Positions 34,020-44,466 are shown, numbered from the stretch's first letter. The stretch is DNA of 64,000 nucleotides from Glaciihabitans tibetensis (GCF_003003265.1 NZ_PVTL01000005.1:1-64000), one strand, 5' to 3'. The notes: generated from the letters alone by a model not told the origin. Translations and numbers: made by a program.

Positions 34020-34949
34020 CTAGATCAGGCGGGCGAGTGCTTCCTCGACCGTGATCCCGTCGCGGGCGGCGATCGCGCGGAGCTTGTCGTACCGCGGACG
34101 GTCCAGAGTGAGCGAAACCTCGACCGCTGCGGCATCCTCGCCACTCGCTACCCCTCCTGAGGCGTCGAAGTCGAAGAGACTCGGGGCCGACTGCCCGGTG
34201 CGAGCCCGTCGCGCGGCGGTTGCCGGCTGAGTGGACGAAAGCGGCTGGCCCGCGGCAGCGTTGCGCGCGGCGCGGGCGGCCGCGGTTGCCCCCGGGACGA
34301 CGGCCGCGGAACTCGCGCCCGACGCAGAACCTGCGACCGAGGCAGAACCCCCGGCCGCGGAGCCAGTGCCCGACGCGGAGCGCGTGCCCAGCGAAGCGCT
34401 CGCGCGACCAGCGACCGCGCCACCGGCGTTTGCGGGGAGGCCGCTGCCGTCGGCGGGGGCGGAGACGGGCGCCGCGGCATCCCCCTCACGGGTCCAGCCG
34501 GGTCCGGTGGGAATCGGACGTCCGCGCTGGAACGCCTCCGACACGGCCCGCGCCCGCGAGTCGGCCGCCTCGTTCAGCGGGTGGTTCGCGTGGCCCTTGA
34601 CCCACTCGAAGCGGTATTTGCGTCCGACGAGGGCCGCATCGATCTCCTGCAGCAACTCGAGGTTCAAGACGGGCTTGCCGTCGGCCTTCTTCCAGCCCTT
34701 TTTCTTCCAGCCGGGCATCCACTTGGTCACCGAGTTGATCACGTATTGGCTGTCGCAGAGGATCAGCAGGTCGTCATCGAGATGCGCGGTCGCGCGGAAG
34801 AACTGCAACACCGCCATGAGCTCGCCCTGGTTGTTGGTGGCGTGGCGCCAACCGCCGGCCGCCCAACAGGCGTCGTCGACGTACCAGGCCCAGCCGGCCG
34901 GCCCGGGGTTGCCGAGCGCCGAACCGTCTGCCGCCGCGCGGATCGTCAT
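34020..34949 (-). CDS. rnhA: Ribonuclease HI with a long linker and a C-terminal ribbon-helix-helix-like segment
   Basis: A 309-residue protein. Residues 1-145 are a complete RNase HI with the active-site acids Asp8, Glu43, Asp66 and Asp130, and the handle region WMPGWKKKGWKKADGKPV. It removes RNA from RNA-DNA hybrids. Residues about 155-275 are an Ala/Gly/Ser-rich linker without fold. The last 35 residues (VEVSLTLDRPRYDKLRAIAA and on) look like a ribbon-helix-helix or similar small binding module. AAGGA precedes the ATG. Ordinary RNase HI is about 150 residues, so the extension is the odd part. Confidence 0.88.
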   Translation of the reverse strand: MTIRAAADGSALGNPGPAGWAWYVDDACWAAGGWRHATNNQGELMAVLQFFRATAHLDDDLLILCDSQYVINSVTKWMPGWKKKGWKKADGKPVLNLELLQEIDAALVGRKYRFEWVKGHANHPLNEAADSRARAVSEAFQRGRPIPTGPGWTREGDAAAPVSAPADGSGLPANAGGAVAGRASASLGTRSASGTGSAAGGSASVAGSASGASSAAVVPGATAAARAARNAAAGQPLSSTQPATAARRARTGQSAPSLFDFDASGGVASGEDAAAVEVSLTLDRPRYDKLRAIAARDGITVEEALARLI

Positions 34950-34998
34950 GGGGGTTCCTTCGTGCGTGAGGATGCAGAGCGTGATGATTAAGTCTGCC

Positions 34999-37900
34999 CT
35001 ACAGCCGAAGCCCGCTCAGCTCCGGGTCGAGGGTGCCGAACCGGTGCGCCGTGATGCTCACCGACTGCTCCCGCAGGAAGGTGAGGAGTTCGATCCGTCC
35101 CGCAGTGGTCACCGGACCCGCGTAAACCGCGATATCAACCCGGTCGCCGAGCGCGAATGCGAGCTGCGCGGGGTCACCTCCGATGAGTCTGATGCGGGAT
35201 GTCTCGACCGCACCGCCACGCACCCGCTCGAGCCACCGCGCATCACTCTCGACGGTGACCGAGTTCACGGCAACCGGGCTGGCCTTCGCCTCAAACAGCT
35301 CGACCAGGCTGGCGGGCAGGGGAAGCGCCGACGAGATCGTGAGCGGAGACCGGGTGCGGGCCGCGGCGGCAATGAGGCGCACGAGGTCGCCGAGCGCGTG
35401 CTTCTCCGACAGCCGCAGGGTCACCGGGGCCGGCCGGTAGCGCAGGACGTTGCGCTCGATGACGAGTCCGCTGACGTCGCGGGCGAGTCCGAACTCGCTC
35501 ACCCAGGCCGCCTCGTCGTTCTGTGCCGCGCGGCGCACCCGGTCGAACTCGTCGTACTGCATGCCGACCTGCGACACCTTGATGACCTTGCTCACCTGCC
35601 GACTGAGCCCGTCGAGCCGAAGGTCGTCGCTCGGGGGCGCCTCGAGGGGAGCCCAGTCGCCGAGGGCGAGCAGGTAGTTCGGACCGCCGGCCTTGGCGCC
35701 AGTGCCCACCGACGACCGCTTCCAGCCACCGAACGGCTGGCGCTGCACGATCGCTCCGGTGATGCCCCGGTTGACGTAGAGGTTGCCCGCCTCGACCGTG
35801 GCGAGCCAGCGCTCCACCTCGTCAACGTCGAGCGAGTGAATTCCGGCAGTGAGACCGAAGTCGGTGCCGTTTTGAAGAGCGATGGCATCCTCCAGGGTGT
35901 CCGCGGTCATCACACCGAGGACGGGACCGAAGTACTCGGTCTGGTGGAACGCGCTTCCCACCGCAACGCCGTCACGCACCCCGGGCGACCACAGTCGACC
36001 GGTGTCGTCGAGTTGCCGCGGGGTGACCAGCCAGCGTTCGCCGGGTTCGAGCGTGGTGAGGGCGCTGCGGAGCTTGCCTTCGGCCGGTTCGATGAGCGGG
36101 CCCATCTGCGCCGCGAGATCCTGGGGATAGCCCACCGGCAGCGACGTCACCGCGTCGACCAGCTGGCGGCGGAACCGGTCGGAGAGCGACGCGGTGCCCA
36201 CGAGAATGACGAGGGATGCCGCGGAGCATTTCTGGCCGGCGTGGCCGAACGCGCTCCTGACCACGTCGGCGACGGCGAGGTCGAAGTCGGCGCCCGGAGT
36301 GATGATGATCGCGTTTTTGCCGCTGGTCTCTCCGACCAGTCGCAGCTCCGGCCGCCAGCTGTGGAACAGTTGCGCGGTCTCGAACGCGCCCGTGAGGATC
36401 ACCCGGTCGACCTGCGGCGATGACATCAGTTGCTGCCCGAGGTCCTCCTCCTCGACGTCGATCAGGGTGAGCAGATCCTGCGGCACCCCGGCCTCCCACA
36501 GGGCCTCCATCAGCACCGCGGCCGAACGCCGGGCGAGCGGCGCGGGCTTGAGGATCACGCCGCTGCCCACCGCAAGCGCGGCGAGCACTCCCCCGGCGGG
36601 GATCGCGACGGGAAAGTTCCAGGGCGGTGCGACCACGGTCAGGCGCGGCGACACAAAGCGCGCGCCGGTGATGCCGTCGAGGTCGAGGGCCCGCTCGGCG
36701 TAGTAGTGCGCGAAATCCACGGCTTCGCTCACCTCGGCGTCGGCCTCGGCGATGGTCTTGCCGGTCTCGATCGCCATTACCTCGACGAGGCGCCCGCGGA
36801 ACGCCGCGAGCACGTCGCCGACGTCGTGGAGGAGGCGGCTGCGGGTGATCGCCGGAGTCTGCGCCCAGCTCTCGCCGGCGCGGGCGGTCACGTCGATGAG
36901 CCGGTCGAGCCGGTCGGCGCTGACCACGCGCGCGACCGCGATGGTCGCCCGCCCGATGGTCGAGTGCCGGCTGCGCTCCATGACCCTGCGCCCCCAGGCC
37001 CGGTTCGCCGCGATCGCGGGGTCGGTGTCGCGCTCGTTGCCGAATCCGCGAGGCCCATCGCCAGTGGGAGCGACCGGGGCCTCCAGCGCGACCGGATCGT
37101 CCGCGGCGACCGCGGGAGCCCCGGGCGCCCCGGGAGCCACGGCGTGCTCGCGATGCTGCACCCGGTGCGACGCCGGAACCTCGCCATCGAGCTGCGCCAG
37201 TGAGGCACGGAAACGGTCGGCTTCCCGTTGGAACAGCCCCGCATCATCCGCCAGTGAAAAGACGGCACTCATAAAGTTCTCGCTGCTCGCGTTTTCTTCG
37301 AGGCGGCGCACCAGGTAGCTGATCGCCGAGTCGAACTCGCGCGCGTGCACGACGGGCGTGTAGAGCACGAGCGTGCCGACATCCCGCCGCACCGCCTCGG
37401 CCTGCGCGGTCGCCATGCCCAGCAGCATCTCGAAGCCGACCGCGTCCTCGACCCCTCGCCGTTTGGCGAGCAGCCAGGCGAACGCCACGTCGAACAGGTT
37501 GTGGCCGGCAACGCCGATGTGCACGGCGGCGGCGCGCTCGGGCGTGAGCGCCCAGTCGAGCACGCGTTTGTAGTTCGTGTCGGTGTCGACCTTCGCCGAA
37601 TAGGTGGCGAGCGGCCACCCGTGCAGCGTCGCGTCGACGCGCTCCATCGCGAGGTTGGCACCCTTCACGAGGCGCACCTTGATGGGCGCACCCCCGGCGG
37701 CGCGGCGGGCCGTAGCCCAGGCGGTGAGGCGCTGCAGTGCGGCGAGCGCGTCGGGAAGGTACGCCTGCAGAACAATCCCGGCCTCGAGCGCGCGCAGTTG
37801 CGGCTGGTCGAGCAACCGCTGGAACACCGCGATCGTGAGGTCGAGGTCGCGGAATTCCTCCATGTCGAGGTTGATGAATTTAGGGGTGGATGCCGCGGCC

Positions 37901-38613
37901 GCCAGTTCATAGAGCGGAATCAACCGCGCCACCACGCGGTCCACGGTGGCGTCGAAGCCCCACAGGGAGAGCCCGCTCGCGATCGCCGACACCTTGATCG
38001 AGACGTAGTCCACGTCGTCGCGCTTCAGCAGGGCGACGTTGCCGGCCAGGCGGCGGTCGGCTTCCTTGGTGCCGAGCACGGCCTCGCCCAGCAGGTTGAG
38101 ATTCAGCCGGGTTCGCTTTCCGGGCGTTCCCTCGCTCGGCGTTCCCTTGCTCGGCGTTCCCTCGCCCGGCGTGCCTTCTCCCTCGCCGCGGAGCCGCGCG
38201 AGCGTCGCTCCGAGCTGGGCGTCGCTCGCGTCGACCACGAGGTGGCCGACCATCCGGCGCAGTACCCTCCGCGCCAGGGGAACCACGAGCCAGGGGAACT
38301 GCGGAGCGAAGCCGCCGCCGAACGAGATCGCAGCGCGCTCGTACCAGGGCAGGAACGAGGGGATGCTGCGGCTCAGCCGTTCGAGATTGCGAGCGGCAAC
38401 GCGCTGGTCTTCCGGCCGCACGACCCGGTCGACGAATCCCAGGGTGAAGTCCAGCCCGCGGGGGTCGGCGAGCAGACCCGCGAGACGACGCGCACCCGGA
38501 TCGGGGGTGGCCTCAGCGGATTCGGACAGCCAGCGGCGCACCACTCGGATGGCATCTTCGCCGAGCTCCGCGAAGAGCGACCCTGCGTCCGGCTGCTGCG
38601 TAGACATGCTCAC
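34999..38613 (-). CDS. putA: Bifunctional proline dehydrogenase / glutamate-semialdehyde dehydrogenase
   Basis: A 1204-residue PutA. The proline dehydrogenase barrel spans about 170-480. The aldehyde dehydrogenase follows (about 520-1010) with VGETSGKNAI and the catalytic cysteine in GHAGQKCSA (about residue 796). The last 190 residues are a further domain found in long PutA proteins. It oxidises proline to glutamate with FAD and NAD. Residues about 142-164 hold a five-residue repeat (EGTPG/EGTPS/KGTPS) encoded by 15-bp units, inserted inside the N-terminal helical region. GTG 38613 has GAGAGG upstream; ATG 38607 is an alternative. A MarR gene is divergent. Confidence 0.93.
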   Translation of the reverse strand: MSMSTQQPDAGSLFAELGEDAIRVVRRWLSESAEATPDPGARRLAGLLADPRGLDFTLGFVDRVVRPEDQRVAARNLERLSRSIPSFLPWYERAAISFGGGFAPQFPWLVVPLARRVLRRMVGHLVVDASDAQLGATLARLRGEGEGTPGEGTPSKGTPSEGTPGKRTRLNLNLLGEAVLGTKEADRRLAGNVALLKRDDVDYVSIKVSAIASGLSLWGFDATVDRVVARLIPLYELAAAASTPKFINLDMEEFRDLDLTIAVFQRLLDQPQLRALEAGIVLQAYLPDALAALQRLTAWATARRAAGGAPIKVRLVKGANLAMERVDATLHGWPLATYSAKVDTDTNYKRVLDWALTPERAAAVHIGVAGHNLFDVAFAWLLAKRRGVEDAVGFEMLLGMATAQAEAVRRDVGTLVLYTPVVHAREFDSAISYLVRRLEENASSENFMSAVFSLADDAGLFQREADRFRASLAQLDGEVPASHRVQHREHAVAPGAPGAPAVAADDPVALEAPVAPTGDGPRGFGNERDTDPAIAANRAWGRRVMERSRHSTIGRATIAVARVVSADRLDRLIDVTARAGESWAQTPAITRSRLLHDVGDVLAAFRGRLVEVMAIETGKTIAEADAEVSEAVDFAHYYAERALDLDGITGARFVSPRLTVVAPPWNFPVAIPAGGVLAALAVGSGVILKPAPLARRSAAVLMEALWEAGVPQDLLTLIDVEEEDLGQQLMSSPQVDRVILTGAFETAQLFHSWRPELRLVGETSGKNAIIITPGADFDLAVADVVRSAFGHAGQKCSAASLVILVGTASLSDRFRRQLVDAVTSLPVGYPQDLAAQMGPLIEPAEGKLRSALTTLEPGERWLVTPRQLDDTGRLWSPGVRDGVAVGSAFHQTEYFGPVLGVMTADTLEDAIALQNGTDFGLTAGIHSLDVDEVERWLATVEAGNLYVNRGITGAIVQRQPFGGWKRSSVGTGAKAGGPNYLLALGDWAPLEAPPSDDLRLDGLSRQVSKVIKVSQVGMQYDEFDRVRRAAQNDEAAWVSEFGLARDVSGLVIERNVLRYRPAPVTLRLSEKHALGDLVRLIAAAARTRSPLTISSALPLPASLVELFEAKASPVAVNSVTVESDARWLERVRGGAVETSRIRLIGGDPAQLAFALGDRVDIAVYAGPVTTAGRIELLTFLREQSVSITAHRFGTLDPELSGLRL

Positions 38614-38752
38614 CGCACTAGCCTCTCACTGCGCCCCCCAAAAGTCGGTCGATTGTCGTCCCGGGTGTGCCCGCGTGTCACCGGCCCAGGCCCGTTGCTG
38701 AGCGTTTGTCCAGCACTGGGTGACGCGTCAACCAGCGCCCTAAGCTGAGGTT

Positions 38753-39265
<513 letters not shown>

Positions 39266-39296
39266 CGGCACGCTGATCGCGCAAACACGCGCGCAA

Positions 39297-39344
39297 TCGC
39301 AATATATAGCGGTCGGCTCCCACAATAGGGACTAAATATAGTAT
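39297..39344. promoter_or_regulatory. Pair of NrdR boxes before nrdD
   Basis: TCGCAATATATAGCGG (39297-39312) and GGACTAAATATAGTAT (39329-39344) both resemble the NrdR consensus ACACTATATATAGTGT, the second at 12 of 16 positions. Their 16-bp separation (32 bp centre to centre) is the known geometry of NrdR box pairs. NrdR would repress nrdDG when deoxynucleotides are plentiful. Confidence 0.78.
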
Positions 39345-39377
39345 TTTGACGAGCCGCCGGTTCCTAGGCTGGAGCGC

Positions 39378-41579
39378 ATGAACCCGCGCTCCACAGAACT
39401 AGCCCCCGCGACATCCGCCTCACAAGCAAGCACCGTCACCGTGATCAAGCGTGACGGACGCCGCACCACCTTCGACAATACGAAGGTCTACGACGCTCTC
39501 GTCAAGGCCGCGGCCGGGGTGCACGAGGTGATGACGCCGCTGGTGTACCGCGCGATCACCGACATCGTCACCGCGGTGGATCGCGAGATCGCCACTCGGT
39601 TCAGTGCCGACATCAAGATCTACGAGATCCAGAACATCGTCGAGCATGCCCTGCTGGAGAGCCGCGAGTACGACCTGGCCGAGGCCTACATCGGCTACCG
39701 CACGCAGCGCGACTTCGCCCGCAGCAAGTCGACCGACATCAACCACTCGATCACCACCCTGCTGAGCAAAGACTCGGCCGTGGTCAATGAGAACGCCAAT
39801 AAAGACAGCGACGTCTTCAACACCCAGCGCGACCTGACCGCCGGAGCCGTGGGCAAGGCCATCGGCCTCAAGATGCTGCCACCCCACGTCGCCAACGCCC
39901 ACCAGAAGGGCGACATCCACTTTCACGATCTCGACTACAGCCCCTACGCGCCCATGACCAACTGCTGCCTGATCGACTTCGCGGGCATGCTCAGCCGCGG
40001 CTTCCGCATCGGCAACGCCGACGTCGAGCCGCCCCGGTCGATCCAGACCGCGACGGCTCAGATCTCGCAGATCATCGCGAACGTCGCATCGAGCCAGTAC
40101 GGCGGGTGCTCGGCGAACCGCGCGGACGAACTGCTCGCCCCCTACGCCGAGGCCAACTTCGCCAAGCACCTGGCCGACGCCGAGCGCTGGATCGACGACG
40201 CCGCCAAGCGCCGCCCGTATGCGGAGGAGAAGACGCGCAAGGACATCTATGACGCGATGCAGAGCCTCGAGTACGAGATCAACACCCTCTTCACCTCGAA
40301 CGGCCAGACACCGTTCGTCTCGCTGGGATTCGGCCTCGGCACCACCTGGTTCGAGCGCGAGATCCAACGCGCCATCCTGCAGATCCGCATCGACGGACTC
40401 GGCAGCGAGAAGCGCACCGCCATCTTCCCGAAACTGATCTTCACCCTCCGGCGCGGCCTCAACCTCGAGCCCGACGACCCGAACTACGACATCAAGCAGC
40501 TGGCGCTGGAGTGCTCGACCAAGCGCATGTACCCCGACGTTCTCAGCTACGACAAGATCGTCGAGATCACCGGCAGCTTCAAGGTGCCGATGGGCTGCCG
40601 CTCGTTTTTGCAGGGCTGGACCGACGAGAACGGCATTGACGTGTCCGAGGGGCGGATGAATCTGGGCGTAGTCACCCTGAACCTGCCCAGAATCGCGCTC
40701 GAAGCCGCGGGCGACCCGGCCAAGTTCTGGAAGATCCTCGAAGACCGGCTCGGGATTTCCCGTGACGCCCTCGTCTACCGGATCGAGCGCAGCAAGCAGG
40801 CGATCCCCGCGAACGCCCCGATTTTGTACGTCTACGGGGCATTCGGGCAAACGCTGGACCGCGCCGACTCGGTCGACACCCTCTTCGCGAACGGACGCGC
40901 CACGGTCTCGCTCGGCTACATCGGCCTGTACGAGGTTGCGGCGGCGTTCTTCGGAGGCGCCTGGGAAGACAACTCGGAGGCGAAGGACTTCACCCTCCAG
41001 ATTCTGCGGACTCTCGACATCCACACGAAAAAATGGAGCAGGGAGTACGGCTACCAGTTCAGCGTCTACTCCACGCCGAGCGAGAGCCTCACCGACCGGT
41101 TCTGCCGCCTCGACACGGCGAAGTTCGGCCGGGTGGAGAACATCACCGACAAGGATTACTACACCAACAGCTTCCACTACGACGTGCGCAAGAACCCGAC
41201 GCCGTTCGAGAAGCTCGACTTTGAGAAGGACTACCCGCCCCTGTCCTCGGGCGGGTTTATCCACTACTGCGAATACCCCGTTCTGCAGCAGAACCCGAAG
41301 GCACTCGAGGCGGTCTGGGACTACGCCTACGACCGGGTCGGCTACCTCGGCACCAACACCCCCATCGACCGCTGCTACGCCTGCGGCTTCTCCGGCGACT
41401 TCGACGCCACCGCGCGGGGATTCGAGTGCCCGGACTGCGGCAACGGCGACCCGCAGTCCTGCGATGTCGTCAAGCGCACCTGCGGCTACCTCGGCAACCC
41501 GCAGGCACGGCCGATGGTGCACGGTCGCCACCAGGAGATCGTGTCCCGGGTCAAGCACATGACCGGCGCGGCTGGCTGA
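39378..41579 (+). CDS. nrdD: Anaerobic ribonucleoside-triphosphate reductase
   Basis: A 733-residue class III reductase. An ATP-cone lies at the N-terminus (VIKRDGRRTTFDNTKVYDAL). The zinc site is Cys666/Cys669 and Cys684/Cys687, and the glycyl-radical loop is RTCGYLG with Gly703. It makes deoxynucleotides without oxygen after activation by NrdG, encoded next. The ATG has TAGGCT 7 nt upstream, and two NrdR boxes lie just before. The presence of class III enzymes implies growth or survival under low oxygen. Confidence 0.95.
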   Translation: MNPRSTELAPATSASQASTVTVIKRDGRRTTFDNTKVYDALVKAAAGVHEVMTPLVYRAITDIVTAVDREIATRFSADIKIYEIQNIVEHALLESREYDLAEAYIGYRTQRDFARSKSTDINHSITTLLSKDSAVVNENANKDSDVFNTQRDLTAGAVGKAIGLKMLPPHVANAHQKGDIHFHDLDYSPYAPMTNCCLIDFAGMLSRGFRIGNADVEPPRSIQTATAQISQIIANVASSQYGGCSANRADELLAPYAEANFAKHLADAERWIDDAAKRRPYAEEKTRKDIYDAMQSLEYEINTLFTSNGQTPFVSLGFGLGTTWFEREIQRAILQIRIDGLGSEKRTAIFPKLIFTLRRGLNLEPDDPNYDIKQLALECSTKRMYPDVLSYDKIVEITGSFKVPMGCRSFLQGWTDENGIDVSEGRMNLGVVTLNLPRIALEAAGDPAKFWKILEDRLGISRDALVYRIERSKQAIPANAPILYVYGAFGQTLDRADSVDTLFANGRATVSLGYIGLYEVAAAFFGGAWEDNSEAKDFTLQILRTLDIHTKKWSREYGYQFSVYSTPSESLTDRFCRLDTAKFGRVENITDKDYYTNSFHYDVRKNPTPFEKLDFEKDYPPLSSGGFIHYCEYPVLQQNPKALEAVWDYAYDRVGYLGTNTPIDRCYACGFSGDFDATARGFECPDCGNGDPQSCDVVKRTCGYLGNPQARPMVHGRHQEIVSRVKHMTGAAG

Positions 41580-41600
41580 GCGACCGGCCTGCACACCGCA

Positions 41601-42161
41601 ATGCGTACTCCAAAGCCCCGCCAGTGGCGATCAGACACCCTCAGCCAGCGCTACATCGCGGACTACAAACCGTTCGTGTTCGTCGACGGCGAGGGCGTGC
41701 GCTGCAGCCTGTATGTGAGCGGATGCCTCTTCGCCTGTGACGGGTGCTTCAACCAGTCCACCTGGAACTTTCGCTACGGCACGCCCTACACCGCAGAGCT
41801 CGGGGACCGCATCATCGAGGATCTCCGCCAGCCCTACGTGCAGGGGCTCACGCTGCTCGGCGGGGAGCCGTTCCTCAATACCGGCGTCTGCCTCGAGCTC
41901 GTCCGCCGGGTGCGCGCGGAGTTCGGCGACAGCAAGGACATCTGGTCGTGGTCGGGCTATACCTACGAGCAGCTTTTGCTCGACACCGACGACAAGGTGG
42001 AGCTGCTTCGCGGCATCGACGTGCTCGTCGACGGCCCCTTCGAGATCGGCAAGAAGGACCTGGGGCTGCGATTTCGGGGCAGCAGCAACCAGCGGGTCAT
42101 CGACGTGGCGAGTTCGCTGCGCACCGGAAACGCCGTGCCGTATTTCACCCCGGGCAGGTGA
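41601..42161 (+). CDS. nrdG: Anaerobic ribonucleotide reductase activating protein
   Basis: A 186-residue radical SAM protein with the cluster motif CLFACDGC (Cys42, Cys46, Cys49) and the LLGGEPFLN SAM-binding loop. It generates the glycyl radical on NrdD. It begins 21 bp after nrdD and is surely in its operon. The length is usual. Confidence 0.95.
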   Translation: MRTPKPRQWRSDTLSQRYIADYKPFVFVDGEGVRCSLYVSGCLFACDGCFNQSTWNFRYGTPYTAELGDRIIEDLRQPYVQGLTLLGGEPFLNTGVCLELVRRVRAEFGDSKDIWSWSGYTYEQLLLDTDDKVELLRGIDVLVDGPFEIGKKDLGLRFRGSSNQRVIDVASSLRTGNAVPYFTPGR

Positions 42162-42233
42162 CGATCTTCGCGACCCGACCGTCCACGATGGCCGTGGCAC
42201 ACGCCTACCAACGAAGAAGAAGCGGAGTTACTC

Positions 42234-42752
42234 ATGACATCCGACATCGATACACCGGTGGACCTCTACATCGCGACCTATCCCGACCCGGACTCGGCAA
42301 AGGGCGACTGGGAGGCGATCAAGCAACTCGCAGACGATGACCTCATCGAGGTGAAGGGGCTCATCCTGGTCAGCCGCCAGAAAGACGGCAAGATCCACGT
42401 CGACGACGACTTCCACACCGCGCGCAAGGGTTCGGCCTGGGGCGCAGTCGGCGGCGCTGTAGTCGGACTCATCTTCCCGCCGACCCTGCTCGCCGGCGCG
42501 CTCGTCGGTGCGGCAGCGGGCCTCGGTATCGGCGGACTTGTTTCCCACCGGGAGAAGGCCGAGATCAAGGCCGACGTCGAAGAGGCCCTTCCCCCGGGCA
42601 GCTCCGGGATCGTCGCGCTCATCGAAGAGAAGTGGGCCGCCGAGGTGAAGAAGTCACTGGCGAAGGCGACCAAGGTCACCCAGGAAAAGGTCGACGCGGA
42701 GAACGCGAAGCAGGTCGAAACCGAAGCGCAGATCGGCTCGGTGCAGAACTAA
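42234..42752 (+). CDS. DUF1269 family membrane-associated protein
   Basis: A 172-residue protein of the DUF1269 type. An N-terminal alpha/beta part begins LYIATYPDPDSAKGDWEAI. A glycine-rich hydrophobic hairpin (AWGAVGGAVVGLIFPPTLLA and on, about 67-105) follows, and the C-terminus is a charged helix. The function of the family is unknown; many members are stress-induced. GGAG lies 6 nt before the ATG. It follows nrdG by 72 bp and might be co-transcribed. Confidence 0.8.
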   Translation: MTSDIDTPVDLYIATYPDPDSAKGDWEAIKQLADDDLIEVKGLILVSRQKDGKIHVDDDFHTARKGSAWGAVGGAVVGLIFPPTLLAGALVGAAAGLGIGGLVSHREKAEIKADVEEALPPGSSGIVALIEEKWAAEVKKSLAKATKVTQEKVDAENAKQVETEAQIGSVQN

Positions 42753-42798
42753 GGCAACTCACGGCGCAGTGTCAGACTTGCGAGCCTAGACTCGCGCA

Positions 42799-43770
42799 AT
42801 GACGACTGCTCAACTCAAAATCCCGTCCGGATTCGGCGCACGCACCACGGCCACCGAAGTACTCGAAGGAATCGACCTCACCGGCAAAATCGCCGTCGTA
42901 ACCGGCGGCTACTCCGGCCTCGGCATCGAAACGGTTGCGGCCCTAAGCCACGCCGGGGCGCACGTGATCGTTCCCGCGCGGCGCCCCGAGGTGGCCCGCG
43001 AAGCTCTCGCCGAGCGTGGCCTCATCGGCGTGACGGTGGAGGAACTCGACCTGGGCGACCTCGCCAGCGTTCGTGCGTTCGCGGAGCGTTTTCTCGCCAG
43101 TGACCGCAGCATCGACATCCTGATCAACGATGCCGCCATCATGGCCGCTCCCGAGGCACGGGTCGGCGACGGCTGGGAATCGCAGTTCGCCGTCAACCAC
43201 CTCGGCCACTTCGTATTGACCAACCTGCTCTGGCCCGCCCTCGTCGCCGACGGAGGAGCCCGCGTCGTTGCGCTGTCGTCCACCGGGCACAAGCTCTCCG
43301 GCATCCGCTTCGACGACCCGCAGTTCACCACCGGCTACGACAAGTGGCTCGCCTACGGGCAGGCCAAGACGGCGAACAGCCTCTTCGCTGTGCAGCTCGA
43401 CAAGCTGGGTGTCGAGCACGGCGTGCGGGCGTTCGCCGCCCACCCCGGCGGCATCATGACCCCGCTCCAGCGTCACCTCCCCCGCGAAGAAATGATCGCC
43501 TCCGGGTGGATGACCGAGGACGGCACCGTCAGCGACCGGTTCAAGACGCCGCAACAGGGCGCCGCCACCGCAACCTGGGCCGCGACATCCCCCCTCCTCG
43601 ACGGCAAGGGCGGGGTCTACTGCGAAGACTGCGACATCGCCGAGCCGACCGTGGCCGATTCCCCGGATGCGAAGATCGCCGGCGTAAACCCGCATGCGAT
43701 TGACGCGGATGCCGCGGCTCGCCTCTGGGCGTACTCCGCCGAGCTCACCGGGGTGAACGCCTTCGCGTAG
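42799..43770 (+). CDS. Short-chain dehydrogenase/reductase
   Basis: A 323-residue SDR of the retinol-dehydrogenase/WWOX-like group with VVTGGYSGLGIETV, INDAA and the catalytic Tyr186/Lys190 (YGQAK). The substrate is unknown. TAGACT lies exactly 6 nt before the ATG (leaderless), which fixes the start. It converges on the flavin reductase-like gene; between the stops a unit near ACGCGCTAGC is repeated twice. Confidence 0.88.
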   Translation: MTTAQLKIPSGFGARTTATEVLEGIDLTGKIAVVTGGYSGLGIETVAALSHAGAHVIVPARRPEVAREALAERGLIGVTVEELDLGDLASVRAFAERFLASDRSIDILINDAAIMAAPEARVGDGWESQFAVNHLGHFVLTNLLWPALVADGGARVVALSSTGHKLSGIRFDDPQFTTGYDKWLAYGQAKTANSLFAVQLDKLGVEHGVRAFAAHPGGIMTPLQRHLPREEMIASGWMTEDGTVSDRFKTPQQGAATATWAATSPLLDGKGGVYCEDCDIAEPTVADSPDAKIAGVNPHAIDADAAARLWAYSAELTGVNAFA

Positions 43771-43791
43771 ACGCGCTAGCCGTACCACGCG

Positions 43792-44466
43792 CTAGCGGTA
43801 CCACTCCTCGTCGATGGTCGCGAGACGCGACGGGTGCACCTGCGCGCCGAGTCCATAGAACTTCTGGAAACTCATCACCAGCGGACGCCACCGGTCTGGG
43901 TCCACACGATTAGTGGTCCCGGGCTGGCGGACAGAGGGCAGAACGTGCTCCCGCTCGATCGCCACCTCAAAGAGGTAGGTCGCAGGGTCGTCGAGCATCG
44001 CGGGCGCGAGATCGGCTGGCGCGAGTTTGTGGTGCGCGACGAGCCGCCCCTCGAGATTCACGGGGCACTCCGCGATTCGCGGCGCGCGCCCTGAGACGGC
44101 AGGCACGGGAGTCAGGCCGGCCCAGCCGAACTTGTCCGATTCGTGCCGGTAGCCCACCGATCGTTTCGACGCGGCCACGTCCGCGCGCCCGGTGGTCAGA
44201 GCGAGTCGGTCCACCGCGTCGACCTGGTCAACCGACGGCAGGTTGAGAACACACTCGCCCGTGGCGAGAAGATTCCGCGCGGTCTGCGATCGGCCGCCCA
44301 TGCCGAGGATCGCGGTCTTTCCCAGCCAGAATACGGATGACATCGGCGCCAGGTTCGGCGTGCCATCACCCGCGACGGTACTGAGCAACACCACCGGAGT
44401 GCCGAAGTTGAGGATGGCGGGATCAATGACGTCATGCGTCACAGCGGCAGAGAGGTTTGTCTTCAC
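43792..44466 (-). CDS. Flavin reductase-like (flavoredoxin family) protein
   Basis: A 224-residue protein of the DIM6/NTAB flavin-binding fold: NFGTPVVLLSTVAGDGTPNL, APMSSVFWLGKTAILGM and NLEGRLVAHHKL. Family members bind FMN and act as reductases or flavoredoxins. The partner is unknown. GTG 44466 is preceded at 6 nt by AAGACT, consistent with the leaderless pattern. The 217-bp region between it and the insertion sequence shows no gene. Confidence 0.78.
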   Translation of the reverse strand: MKTNLSAAVTHDVIDPAILNFGTPVVLLSTVAGDGTPNLAPMSSVFWLGKTAILGMGGRSQTARNLLATGECVLNLPSVDQVDAVDRLALTTGRADVAASKRSVGYRHESDKFGWAGLTPVPAVSGRAPRIAECPVNLEGRLVAHHKLAPADLAPAMLDDPATYLFEVAIEREHVLPSVRQPGTTNRVDPDRWRPLVMSFQKFYGLGAQVHPSRLATIDEEWYR

